A DNA stretch of 64,000 nucleotides, from the NCBI RefSeq assembly GCF_030698175.1, contig NZ_JAUYNT010000042.1:31892-95891 (forward strand), read 5' to 3'. This DNA is from Pseudomonas sp. Its GTDB lineage: Bacteria; Pseudomonadota; Gammaproteobacteria; Pseudomonadales; Pseudomonadaceae. A program made the translations under genes and the position numbers. Position 1 is the stretch's first letter, and each line of letters opens with the position of its first letter. The notes beneath the pieces were generated by a model. That model was given only the letters and a program-made list of their open reading frames with translations, was not told the DNA's origin and searched no databases. Below are positions 1 to 8,808 of the stretch, piece after piece.

Positions 1-713
1 GAATTCCCCACCAACGAGCGCGACACCGATGGCGTCTGCTGTTGCAAACCCAGACGCATGATTGCCCACGACTGGCGGAAGATATTCCAGTCCAGTTTCA
101 GCTCTGGCAACGCCGCATGGGCCCGTGGAATACCGCGACTGGCCAGGTAACCGACGCAGGCCACCAACACAATCGCGACTGCCACCCAGTTAGCGTAATG
201 GCTGCTCGACAGCATGATGCCGGCGCCGATGGTGCCGGCCAGGATGGCCAAGAAGGTGCCCATCTCCACCAGGCCATTGCCACCCACCAGCTCATCGTCG
301 TGCAGGGCTTGCGGCAGAATCGAGTACTTCACCGGGCCAAAAATCGCCGAATGGGTACCCATGGCAAACAGCGCGATAAACATCAGCGGCAAGTTATTCA
401 GCAAAAAGCCGCTGGCGCCCACCAGCATGATGACGATCTCGGCCAGCTTGATCGCACGGATCAAGGCGTCCTTGGCGAACTTCTCGCCAAACTGGCCGCC
501 GAGGGCGGAAAACAGCAAAAACGGCAGAATAAACAGCAAGGCACACAGATTGACCAGCAAGGCCCGGTCGGCGCTCAAGCTGAGTTTATAAAGGATGGCG
601 AGAATCAACGACTGCTTGAAAATATTGTCGTTAAACGCGCCGCACAGCTGCGTGAGGAAAAACGGCAAGAAGCGTTTCTTACCCAACAGGGCGAATTGCG
701 AGTGAGTGGTCAT
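1..713 (-). CDS. MFS transporter domain of a lysophospholipid transporter/acyltransferase (3' end cut by window edge)
   Basis: The frame opens with MTTHSQFALLGKKRFLPFF and runs to the window edge without a stop, so only the first ~237 residues are present. The motif TQLCGAFNDNIFKQSL near residues 21-36 is typical of LplT-like MFS transporters. These flip lysophospholipids across the inner membrane and in pseudomonads are often fused to a PlsC-type acyltransferase and an acyl-ACP synthetase. Several hydrophobic helices follow. The late stretch QQTPSVSRSLVGNS also fits this family. Whether the acyltransferase part exists cannot be seen. The role in phospholipid recycling is inferred from family likeness. 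Confidence 0.8.
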   Translation of the reverse strand, partial: MTTHSQFALLGKKRFLPFFLTQLCGAFNDNIFKQSLILAILYKLSLSADRALLVNLCALLFILPFLLFSALGGQFGEKFAKDALIRAIKLAEIVIMLVGASGFLLNNLPLMFIALFAMGTHSAIFGPVKYSILPQALHDDELVGGNGLVEMGTFLAILAGTIGAGIMLSSSHYANWVAVAIVLVACVGYLASRGIPRAHAALPELKLDWNIFRQSWAIMRLGLQQQTPSVSRSLVGN

Positions 714-832
714 AGTCCCTTGATACCTGTTTTAAGACCAAGCTGGCCGTCAGTTATTGGATCGCATCCCTTGGGGCAAAAGCCACAGTCTTGGCCGATT
801 TTGTCCGGTTATTGCGACAAAGTCGGCCTCAG

Positions 833-1162
833 TTACAAGGGTAATTGCCCCAACAGCCCGCGCAACAGAAAAAATATCAGCAGACCGCCACCGATGGTGG
901 CCAGCAAATGCCGGGTCAAGGCCGCAATCAGGATGGTCGCCAATCCGGCAAGCAGATAGGCGTTATCCAGCGCCAAATCAAAATGTTGGCCATCCGGCAT
1001 AAACATCCCGGGGATGACAATCGCGCTCAGTACCGCGCTCGGCACGTAATGCAGGCCTTGACGCACCAGCAAGGGGAAGCGCAAATGCGGGAAGGCAAAC
1101 AGGCTATAGCGGATCGCGAAGGTGATCGCCGCCATGGCCAGAATCAGGTTCCAGCTCGACAT
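833..1162 (-). CDS. azlD: AzlD-family branched-chain amino acid exporter, small subunit
   Basis: A 109-residue hydrophobic protein starting MSSWNLILAMAAITFAIRYS. Size, four predicted membrane helices and the conserved N-terminal TFAIRYS-type motif fit AzlD, the small partner of AzlC in exporters of branched-chain amino acids and analogues. The start codon shares one base with the azlC stop (TGATG), so the two are probably translationally coupled. The reading frame also opens far upstream inside azlC, but the coupled ATG is the natural start. Confidence 0.88.
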   Translation of the reverse strand: MSSWNLILAMAAITFAIRYSLFAFPHLRFPLLVRQGLHYVPSAVLSAIVIPGMFMPDGQHFDLALDNAYLLAGLATILIAALTRHLLATIGGGLLIFFLLRGLLGQLPL

Positions 1163-1869
1163 CAGGCAAGCTCCTGCGCCCAAGCGGCATGGCGTTCCAG
1201 CAGCAAACCCACGGCAATCCCACTGGCGGCCGCCGCCAACAAACCCAGCTTGTAAGGCAAGCCATGACAGGCCAGCGCCACAGCCCCAGCCACCAGCGCG
1301 GCCGCCACTTGCGGGCGATTGCGCAGCATCGGCACCACCACGCCGATAAAGGTCGCCAGCATGGCGAAATCCAACCCCCAGGTGGCCAGGTCCGGTACCG
1401 ATTGGCCAAACAGCACGCCAATCAAGGTGCACAGCTGCCAGTTCAGGTACATCGCCAGCGCCGCACCGAAAAAATACCAATGTTTGTACGGCGAGCTGTC
1501 GGCCTGCGCATAACGGTGTTGCACCACCGCGAAGGCTTCGTCGGTCAGCCAAAACGCCAAAGGCACTCGCCAGCGCGCCGGCAAGTGCCGCACAAACGGC
1601 TGCAAGGTGGCGCTATAGAGGGCGTGACGCAGGTTGACCACCAAGGTGGTGAGCAACAACACCGCCGCGCCCGCACCGGTGCCGAGCAGGGAAATCACGA
1701 TAAATTGCGCGGAACCGGCAAACACCAGCAGCGACATGCCCAGGGTTTGCCCCGCCGACAAGCCGGCACTGGCGGCCAACGCGCCGAAAATAATGCCAAA
1801 CGGCATGGCCCCGACCAGCAAGGGCAACATGTCGCGGGCGGCTTGCAGAAACTCGGATTGACGGGACAT
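1162..1869 (-). CDS. azlC: AzlC-family branched-chain amino acid exporter, large subunit
   Basis: A 235-residue membrane protein starting MSRQSEFLQAARDMLPLLVG, with the AzlC hallmark GAMPFGIIFGALAASAGLS near residues 20-40 and LRHALYSATLQP around residues 80-95. It should form the transport channel with AzlD. The ATG at 1869 is preceded by a strong AAGGAAAG ribosome site, which decides against the longer frame upstream. The substrate (branched-chain amino acids or analogues) is inferred from the family. Confidence 0.88.
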   Translation of the reverse strand: MSRQSEFLQAARDMLPLLVGAMPFGIIFGALAASAGLSAGQTLGMSLLVFAGSAQFIVISLLGTGAGAAVLLLTTLVVNLRHALYSATLQPFVRHLPARWRVPLAFWLTDEAFAVVQHRYAQADSSPYKHWYFFGAALAMYLNWQLCTLIGVLFGQSVPDLATWGLDFAMLATFIGVVVPMLRNRPQVAAALVAGAVALACHGLPYKLGLLAAAASGIAVGLLLERHAAWAQELA

Positions 1870-1909
1870 AGGCTTTCCTTGAACGCCGCGCGGCTTTATT
1901 CCGGCCACT

Positions 1910-2479
1910 TCAAGCACCGAAGCGCGCTTGCAGCTGTTGTTTGACCTGCGGCCAGTCTTGGTCGGTAATGCTGTACAGCAGGCTCGCATCCAAACGTCCG
2001 TCGGCCAGGCGCCGATGGTTACGCAGCAAACCCTCAGGCTGGGCGCCGAGTTTCTCGATGGCCCGTTGTGAGCGCAGGTTGCTCTGCGCGGTTTGCAACT
2101 GCACGCGCACCAGCTGCCATTCTTCGAAGGCATGCCGCAGCATCAAGTATTTGATCATGCTGTTCAGGCCGCTCGCATGCTGCGCCTGATCGAGCCAGGT
2201 CCAGCCGATTTCCGCTGCCGGCAGCAGCGGATTGAAGCCTGCAAAACGCGTGGTACCCACCAGGCTATCGCCCAGCCGCACACTGAACACCAGCGCCCGC
2301 AGTTCACGCTGCTCGAGCAACGCCTGGCGATACCAGTCGGGGCGCAACGGACCATTCATATAAGTCAGTTGTTCACGGTTGGCTTCGGCCAAGGACAACA
2401 ACTCGGCAATATCGGCTTCATGTAGCGGAGCAAGCCGCAAAGCACCGCGCTGCAAGGTGGTTGGCTGTAGTAGCAACAT
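1910..2479 (-). CDS. GNAT-family N-acetyltransferase (RimJ/RimL-like)
   Basis: A 189-residue protein beginning MLLLQPTTLQRGALRLAPLH. The layout is that of RimJ/RimL-type GNAT enzymes: an N-terminal beta-rich part, then EIGWTWLDQAQHASGLNS and the acetyl-CoA region LRSQRAIEKLGAQPEGLLR (about residues 135-155). The family transfers acetyl groups to N-terminal or small-molecule amines; the substrate here is unknown. The ATG at 2479 has GGAG seven bases upstream; a TTG two codons earlier is less likely. It lies 40 bp upstream of azlC on the same strand and could share its transcript. Confidence 0.83.
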   Translation of the reverse strand: MLLLQPTTLQRGALRLAPLHEADIAELLSLAEANREQLTYMNGPLRPDWYRQALLEQRELRALVFSVRLGDSLVGTTRFAGFNPLLPAAEIGWTWLDQAQHASGLNSMIKYLMLRHAFEEWQLVRVQLQTAQSNLRSQRAIEKLGAQPEGLLRNHRRLADGRLDASLLYSITDQDWPQVKQQLQARFGA

Positions 2480-2689
2480 CGCCAAACTCCGTTATATCAA
2501 CTGCGGCCAGAATCGCCGCGGGCGGCCACGCTAACAGGGCCAGGCAGGTGACTCAAGGCATGCGACCTTGGTCGCCCCTGACGGACGGCGGCTGACGTGC
2601 GAGACTTGGGCACAATTAACCAACTGATTCACGCAGGCCCAGCAGCCGCGCGAATGTTGCCCGAGTCGTCCGCTGCCATTGGAGTTTGC

Positions 2690-5600
2690 ATGACGCTGTC
2701 CATCGGCCTGATTGCCGTTGTCGCCCTGGCCTATATGGCACTGTTGTTCGCCATCGCCTTTTATGGCGACCGACGCCGCACGCCGCTGCCGCCCAAGGTT
2801 CGCGCCTGGGTCTACAGCCTGTCGCTGGCGGTGTATTGCAGCAGCTGGACCTTCTTTGGTGCGGTCGGACAGGCCGCCGGGCAGCTGTGGGCGTTTCTGC
2901 CGATTTACCTGGGACCAATCCTGCTGATGCTGTTCGCGCCCTGGATGCTGCAAAAGATGCTGATGATCAGCAAGCAGGAGAACATCACCTCGATTGCCGA
3001 CTTTATCGCCGCCCGCTATGGCAAATCGCAGTCGCTGGCGGTGGCAGTGGCGCTGATCTGCCTGGTCGGCGTGCTGCCCTATATCGCCCTGCAACTCAAA
3101 GCCATAGTGCTGGGCGTCAACCTGATGCTCGGCGGCGAGGCCGATGCCGGTGGCGTGCATGCCCAGGACACCGCGCTGATCGTGACCCTGACGCTGGCGC
3201 TGTTCACCATCCTGTTCGGCACCCGCAGCCTGGATGCCACCGAGCATCACCGCGGCATGGTGCTGGCGATTGCCTTCGAATCCTTGGTCAAGCTGCTGGC
3301 CTTTATCGCCGTAGGCATTTTCGTCACCTACGGCCTGTATGACGGCGCCGCCGACTTGCTGGCCCAGGCCCAAGCCGCGCCGCAGCTAGAAGCCTTTTGG
3401 CAAGAACAGGTGAACTGGCCATCGATGCTGGTGCAAACTTTTGTGGCGATGATGGCGATCATCTGCCTGCCCCGGCAGTTTCACGTCAGCGTGGTGGAAA
3501 ACACCGAACCGCAAGACCTGCGCTTGGCGCGCTGGGTGTTCCCCGGCTACCTGGTATTGGCCGGTTTGTTTGTGGTGCCGATTGCCCTGGCCGGCAAACT
3601 CTTGCTGCCCGCAGGCGTGGTGGCCGACTCTTTTGTGATTAGCCTGCCGCTGGCCCAAGCCCACCCCTGGCTGGCGTTGCTGGCCTTTATCGGCGGCGCT
3701 TCGGCCGCCACCGGCATGGTGATTGTCGCCAGCGTGGCCCTCTCGACCATGGTTTCCAACGACATGCTGCTGCCCTGGCTGCTGCGCCGGCAAAACGCCG
3801 AGCGGCCGTTTGAGGTGTTTCGCTACTGGATGCTCAGCGTGCGACGCATCAGCATCCTAGTAATTCTGCTGCTGGCCTATGTCTGCTACCGGCTGCTGGG
3901 CTCCACCACCAGCCTGGCCACCATCGGCCAGATCGCCTTCGCCGCCGTCACCCAGCTGGCACCGGCGATGCTCGGCGCCCTGTACTGGAAGCCCGCGAAC
4001 CGTCGCGGGGTATTTGCGGGTTTAGCGGTCGGCGCGCTGCTGTGGTTTTACACCCTGGTACTGCCCCAGGTGGCCCGCGGCCTCAGCTGGTCCCTGGGGC
4101 AGTTTCCAGGTTTGGAAGGATTGACCAGCAACGCCCTCGGACTGCCCATCGACCCGCTGACCCAGGGCGTGGTGCTGGCCCTGGCCGGCAACTGGTTGGT
4201 GTTTGCCGTGGTGTCCATGCTGTCGCGCACCCGGGTCTCCGAGCACTGGCAGGCCAGCCGTTTTATCGGCCAGGACAGCAGCCTGCGCCCGAGCAACCGC
4301 ACCCTGCTGGCGGTGCAACTGCAAGACCTGCTGCTGCTGGCCGGCCGTTTTGTCGGTGAGGAGCGCGCGCAGCAAAGTTTTCTGCGTTTTGCCCAGCGCC
4401 AAGGCCGCGAATTCAACCCCACGCAACCGGCCAACAGCGAGTGGATCGCCCACACCGAACGCTTGCTAGCCGGGGTGCTCGGCGCCTCCTCGACCCGCGT
4501 GGTGGTCAAGGCCGCCATCGAAGGCCGCGAGATGCAGGTCGAAGACGTGGTGCGCATCGTCGGCGAAGCCTCGCAAGTGCTGCAGTTCAACCGCGCGCTG
4601 CTGCAAGGCGCAATTGAAAACATCACCCAGGGCATCAGCGTGGTCGACCAAGCCCTGCGCTTGGTGGCCTGGAACCAGCGCTATCTGCAGCTGTTCGACT
4701 ATCCCGACGGGCTGGTGCGGATCGGCCGGCCGATTGCCGACATCATCCGTTTCAACGCCGAGCGCGGATTGTTCGGCACTGGCGATACCGAGGCACACAT
4801 CGAAAAACGCCTGAACTGGATGCGCCAAGGCAATGCCCACAGCTCCGAGCGACAGTTTGCCAATGGCCGGGTGATTGAACTGATCGGCAACCCGATGCCG
4901 GGCGGCGGCTTCGTCATGAGCTTCACCGACATCACCGCGTTTCGCCAAGCCGAACAGGCGCTGATTGCCGCCAACGAAGGCCTGGAACAACGGGTCGAAC
5001 AACGCACCGAAGAACTCTCGACACTCAATCAAGCGCTCGGCGAAGCCAAGGGCATCGCCGAGGCCGCCAACCAGTCGAAAAGCCGCTTTCTCGCCGCCGT
5101 CAGTCACGACCTGATGCAACCCTTGAATGCCGCCCGACTGTTCTCCGCCGCGCTCTCTCACCAGACCGAAAAACTGCCCCGCGATGCCCAGGAACTGGTG
5201 CGCCAGCTGGACAGCTCGTTGCGCTCGGCCGAAGACCTGATCGGCGACCTGCTGGATATTTCCCGCTTGGAAAGCGGCCAGGTGATTGCCGAACGCAAAG
5301 CCTTCCCGCTGGCCAACCTGTTCGCCACCTTGGGCGGCGAATTCAAAGCCCTGGCGCAACAACAGGGCATGGATTTTCACCTGCACAACAGCCAGGCCTG
5401 GATCGACAGCGACAGCAAGCTGCTGCGCCGCGTGCTGCAAAATTTTCTCACCAATGCCTTTCGCTATGCCCAGGGCCGCGTTTTGCTCGGTGCCCGCCGC
5501 GAGGGCGACTGGTTGCGACTGGAAGTCTGGGACCAAGGCCCAGGCATCCCGGAAGACAAACGCCTGGTGATTTTCGAAGAGTTCAAACGCCTCGACAGCC

Positions 5601-6163
5601 ACCAGACCCGCGCCGAAAAAGGCCTGGGCCTGGGCCTGGCCATCGCCGACCGACTGTGCAAAGTGCTCGAGCATCCACTGCAGGTGCGCTCCTGGCCGGG
5701 CAAGGGCAGCGTGTTCAGCGTCAGCGTGCCGCTGGTGCGCGCGCCACAAATCCAGAGCAAACCAATCGCCCCGGCCCTCGGCCAATTACCCAGCGGCAGC
5801 CAGGTGCTCTGCATCGATAACGAAGACAGCATTCTCAGCGGCATGCACAGCCTGCTGTCGCGCTGGGGCTGCCAGGTCTGGACGGCGCGCAACCGGCTGG
5901 AGTGCGAGCATTTGCTGGACGAAAACGTGCGCCCGCAACTGGCGCTGGTCGACTACCACCTGGATGACGGCGACACCGGCACCGAGCTGATGGCCTGGCT
6001 GCGCACCCGGATGGAAGCGCCGGTACCGGGCGTGGTGATCAGCGCCGACGGCCGCCCGGAGCTGATCGCCGCCGTGCATGCCGCCGGCCTCGACTACCTG
6101 AGCAAACCGATCAAACCCGCCGCCCTGCGCGCCCTGATCAGCCGGCATTTGCATCTGGGTTAA
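2690..6163 (+). CDS. Hybrid sensor histidine kinase/response regulator with an N-terminal sodium:solute symporter domain
   Basis: A 1157-residue protein starting MTLSIGLIAVVALAYMALLF, preceded by GGAG, which favours this ATG over one 31 codons upstream. About 12 hydrophobic segments over residues 1-500 resemble the SSF/PutP fold. A PAS domain with its own N-terminal linker follows (about 600-740), then a coiled coil and the kinase H-box FLAAVSHDLMQPLNAARLF with His806. The ATPase part has DQGPGIP and GLGLGLAIADRL. A C-terminal receiver has its phospho-acceptor at Asp1088 in LALVDYHLDDG. The build resembles CbrA-like transporter-coupled kinases and the NahK/ErcS-type hybrid kinases of Pseudomonas. 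No partner response regulator is adjacent. The ligand is unknown. Confidence 0.9.
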   Translation: MTLSIGLIAVVALAYMALLFAIAFYGDRRRTPLPPKVRAWVYSLSLAVYCSSWTFFGAVGQAAGQLWAFLPIYLGPILLMLFAPWMLQKMLMISKQENITSIADFIAARYGKSQSLAVAVALICLVGVLPYIALQLKAIVLGVNLMLGGEADAGGVHAQDTALIVTLTLALFTILFGTRSLDATEHHRGMVLAIAFESLVKLLAFIAVGIFVTYGLYDGAADLLAQAQAAPQLEAFWQEQVNWPSMLVQTFVAMMAIICLPRQFHVSVVENTEPQDLRLARWVFPGYLVLAGLFVVPIALAGKLLLPAGVVADSFVISLPLAQAHPWLALLAFIGGASAATGMVIVASVALSTMVSNDMLLPWLLRRQNAERPFEVFRYWMLSVRRISILVILLLAYVCYRLLGSTTSLATIGQIAFAAVTQLAPAMLGALYWKPANRRGVFAGLAVGALLWFYTLVLPQVARGLSWSLGQFPGLEGLTSNALGLPIDPLTQGVVLALAGNWLVFAVVSMLSRTRVSEHWQASRFIGQDSSLRPSNRTLLAVQLQDLLLLAGRFVGEERAQQSFLRFAQRQGREFNPTQPANSEWIAHTERLLAGVLGASSTRVVVKAAIEGREMQVEDVVRIVGEASQVLQFNRALLQGAIENITQGISVVDQALRLVAWNQRYLQLFDYPDGLVRIGRPIADIIRFNAERGLFGTGDTEAHIEKRLNWMRQGNAHSSERQFANGRVIELIGNPMPGGGFVMSFTDITAFRQAEQALIAANEGLEQRVEQRTEELSTLNQALGEAKGIAEAANQSKSRFLAAVSHDLMQPLNAARLFSAALSHQTEKLPRDAQELVRQLDSSLRSAEDLIGDLLDISRLESGQVIAERKAFPLANLFATLGGEFKALAQQQGMDFHLHNSQAWIDSDSKLLRRVLQNFLTNAFRYAQGRVLLGARREGDWLRLEVWDQGPGIPEDKRLVIFEEFKRLDSHQTRAEKGLGLGLAIADRLCKVLEHPLQVRSWPGKGSVFSVSVPLVRAPQIQSKPIAPALGQLPSGSQVLCIDNEDSILSGMHSLLSRWGCQVWTARNRLECEHLLDENVRPQLALVDYHLDDGDTGTELMAWLRTRMEAPVPGVVISADGRPELIAAVHAAGLDYLSKPIKPAALRALISRHLHLG

Positions 6164-6292
6164 TACGCAAAAAATAGTCGGCCAGCTGCTGGGCAGACCT
6201 GACCCCAGGAGCATAGCGAACAGCTCGCCAAGGCGCGGTGAGTACTCCGCCAGCGACCACAGCGGCCGGTGTACTGCTTGCGACGACTTGCC

Positions 6293-6673
6293 CTACGCGC
6301 CGCTGCCCACCTGCGGGGCAGTCGTGTTGGCTACCCACTCCCACCATTCGTGCTGGCCTTCGGCGGCGTTGCCTTGGGTGCGGTGGATGTCCCAGGTCAC
6401 CAGGAATTCGGGGTTAAGCATGTCCATGCCGCTCTCGGCATGCCGGTAATGGCCGGGGGCGGCGCGAAACCAGGCGTCCAGATTGGGCGGCAGGATAAAG
6501 ATCGGCTGCAGCACAGCCGGGTCGCTGTGCTGCAACTGCACCGAGATGCCCAGTTCCTTATCCACCGAACTGACGGTGCCGCAGCATTGGCTTTGCTTGA
6601 GCAGCTCGCCCTCCAGGCCGAAGTAGCTCAGGCCGATGACGCAGGTTTTACCCAGTAAGTCTTCTAACTGCAT
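6293..6673 (-). CDS. Conserved hypothetical protein, 126 residues
   Basis: Starts MQLEDLLGKTCVIGLSYFG and has no signal peptide or membrane segment. It is acidic and rich in Trp and Gln near the end (GQHEWWEWVAN). I do not recognise the family. The first half looks like a small beta-barrel, with TVSSVDKELGISVQL and FILPPNLDAWF. A TTG two codons upstream is a possible start, but the ATG has GGAA at good spacing. It lies 116 bp downstream of the molybdoenzyme operon on the same strand, so it could be its last gene, though a hairpin repeat separates them. Confidence 0.7.
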   Translation of the reverse strand: MQLEDLLGKTCVIGLSYFGLEGELLKQSQCCGTVSSVDKELGISVQLQHSDPAVLQPIFILPPNLDAWFRAAPGHYRHAESGMDMLNPEFLVTWDIHRTQGNAAEGQHEWWEWVANTTAPQVGSGA

Positions 6674-6694
6674 GGTCAAATTCCAAAGCGTAGG

Positions 6695-6720
6695 GTGGGC
6701 AACCGCGAAGCGTTGCCCAC
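6695..6720. repeat. Palindromic hairpin repeat (REP-like)
   Basis: GTGGGCAAC (6695-6703) and GTTGCCCAC (6712-6720) are perfect inverted copies around an 8-base loop, set in a GTAGGGTGGGCAAC context. This looks like the short intergenic palindromes common in pseudomonads. It lies just upstream of the 126-residue gene and downstream of the molybdoenzyme operon. Confidence 0.7.
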
Positions 6721-6789
6721 CAGCAGACAGGCCGCGCCGGCGGATTACGCAGCGCCCACCCGTTCAATCGATAGACAGGTGACTGTCAA

Positions 6790-8790
6790 TCAATGCCGCA
6801 GCTGCGCCACGCCGACTTGCGGCATATTGGCCAGGCCGATGTCGCGGGCGTGCTGTTCGAAGCCTTTGTTCTTCCAGAAGAAGGCGCCGGGCATGGTGGT
6901 TGGGATCACCAGCACATAAAACAGTGCGCGACTGACCAGACTGGTTAACACCAACACGCCGCCGACCAAAGCCCAGCCCAGCAGACTAAACAGCCCGGCG
7001 TTATCCAGCAGCAACAAGCTGGCGAGCAAACCGCTGGCCAGCAGCAGGTTGAGGCCCAGCAGCACATTGCGCAGGATAAAGGTTTTGCCGAAGGTGGTGC
7101 TCTGGATGTAGTACGAAGCACCACCTTCGTTCTCGACACTGCCCATGGCGCGGGCATGCGCCCAGTGGCCGATGGCCTCGACCGCCAGGCCGAGGCACAG
7201 CACGCCGGCGCTGACCAGCAGCGCCACCTGATAGCTTTCGCCCAGCAGGGCCAGCGTTGGGATCATCACCAAGGCGCTAACCAAGGCCCCCAGCGACAGC
7301 ATGCTGCCGAAGAACGCGGTGCCGACCTGCCAGTGGTTCCAGAACGGCCGCGCCTTGATCCGGTAGCAGCGGTTCATGTAGTACAGGCCGATCAGGCTGG
7401 ACGGCACCGCCAGGGCGCCAAACACAGTGGCCAAGCTGGCGCTGGTGGCCGGCGCAATCAGGCTGGCGATCTCAGTGCCAAACAGCGCGCTTAACACCGT
7501 TTGAAACAGGCCATTGGCCGGCAGGCTGAACAGGATATGCAGGCCCAGCGTCGCCATAAAGATGGCGATACCCAAGCCCTCCCGGGATACCGGCGAATGG
7601 CGCAGGTTGTTGAAGCCGCGGTAGAAGCGCTTGGGTTTGCCCAGGTGCATGGTCGACATAAACAAGCCGAACGCCACCATCAAGAAGCACAGGCCGGCCA
7701 GCGGCACATAGAGCAGCGACTGGCTGAACCGCAGAAACTCCAGCAGGCCCAGTTGCGCACCGAGAAACGCCAGGGCAAAGGCCCCCGCCGCCGCTTGGGT
7801 GGCCAGGGTAAAGAGCACCAGCGGGTTTTCTTTCGAGCTTAGCCGCGCCAAATTCCAGTGCTTGGCCTTGCCCTGCTTCTGGTCGATGGCCGGGCGATAA
7901 CGGCCCTTGGCGTCTTTGTGATACTTGACCGGCATGGAGTCGGTGCGGGTCATCTCGTCCGGCAGTTGTTTGATCTGCTGGAAGCGGATATTCGGCTGGG
8001 TAATTTCCGGCGACGGGAAGCCGGGGATTTCCACCCGGGCCTGCTCGCGGTTGGCCGGGATGTTTTCGATCACGCCAAAGTCCAACGCGTTGCCGACGCA
8101 GGCCGACACGCAGGCCGGCTTGAGGCCCACTTCCAAACGGTCCACACACATATTGCACTTGGACACTTGGCCTTTGACCGGGTCCAGTTGCGGCGCGTTG
8201 TAGGGGCAGACCCAGGTGCAGTAGCCGCAACCGAAACAGGTTTCCGGGTCTTGTAGCACCGCGCCGTATTCGACGTGTTTGGTGTAGGCGCGGGTCGGGC
8301 AGCCTTTCAGGCAGACCGGATCGTCGCAATGGTTGCAGGCCATGGAGATGTTCATGCGCTTGTAGTCAGGGTAGCTGCCGCCCTCGACATAACCCACGGA
8401 GCGAAACGCCAGGTGCGGCGGGTTGTTGTTTTTCTCGCTGCAGGCCGCCTCACAGGCGTGGCAACCGATGCAGTTGTCGGCGGTGAAGAAGAACCCATGC
8501 TGCTTGTTGCGATTGGGGTTGCTACCGACCGCCGGGTTCTCGTTGATAAACAGCGAACGACCGAGCGGCAGCTTGTGCTCGGTCAAGTCCAGCAGGTCGA
8601 TCTTCTGGCCGTAGCGGTTGCTGTCGGCAATCTCTTTATCGCTGAGGAAAGCATAGGGCTGCTCCTCGGTGCGCACTTCCCAGATGCTCGCGTCGCTGCT
8701 GTTGTCGGCGGCAGGGACGAACTGAATCGGGCTGTGCCACTGCTCGGCGCAGTTACCGGCGGGGCTGTTTTCGGAATCTTTAGTCAACAT
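6790..8790 (-). CDS. Fused DmsB-like iron-sulfur and DmsC-like membrane anchor subunit of a molybdoenzyme
   Basis: A 666-residue protein. Residues about 95-250 carry four ferredoxin-type cysteine groups: C107/C110/C113/C117, C152/C155/C160/C164, C185/C188/C191/C195 and C212/C215/C227/C231. These should hold four [4Fe-4S] clusters as in DmsB. From about residue 325 to the end there are eight or so hydrophobic helices of the DmsC/YnfH anchor type, which exchange electrons with quinol. The two parts are usually separate proteins; here they are one chain. The gene lies 18 bp downstream of the catalytic subunit and is surely co-transcribed. An N-terminal extension of about 95 residues precedes the first cluster motif. 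The substrate of the complex is not evident. Confidence 0.88.
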   Translation of the reverse strand: MLTKDSENSPAGNCAEQWHSPIQFVPAADNSSDASIWEVRTEEQPYAFLSDKEIADSNRYGQKIDLLDLTEHKLPLGRSLFINENPAVGSNPNRNKQHGFFFTADNCIGCHACEAACSEKNNNPPHLAFRSVGYVEGGSYPDYKRMNISMACNHCDDPVCLKGCPTRAYTKHVEYGAVLQDPETCFGCGYCTWVCPYNAPQLDPVKGQVSKCNMCVDRLEVGLKPACVSACVGNALDFGVIENIPANREQARVEIPGFPSPEITQPNIRFQQIKQLPDEMTRTDSMPVKYHKDAKGRYRPAIDQKQGKAKHWNLARLSSKENPLVLFTLATQAAAGAFALAFLGAQLGLLEFLRFSQSLLYVPLAGLCFLMVAFGLFMSTMHLGKPKRFYRGFNNLRHSPVSREGLGIAIFMATLGLHILFSLPANGLFQTVLSALFGTEIASLIAPATSASLATVFGALAVPSSLIGLYYMNRCYRIKARPFWNHWQVGTAFFGSMLSLGALVSALVMIPTLALLGESYQVALLVSAGVLCLGLAVEAIGHWAHARAMGSVENEGGASYYIQSTTFGKTFILRNVLLGLNLLLASGLLASLLLLDNAGLFSLLGWALVGGVLVLTSLVSRALFYVLVIPTTMPGAFFWKNKGFEQHARDIGLANMPQVGVAQLRH

Positions 8791-8808
8791 AGTCTGGCTC
8801 CCGGCCGG

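Noticed and set aside
4466..5785. Long minus-strand frame (439 codons) inside the sensor kinase gene
   Set aside because: It is antisense to clear kinase and PAS domains; composition is that of a GC-rich shadow with no domain of its own.
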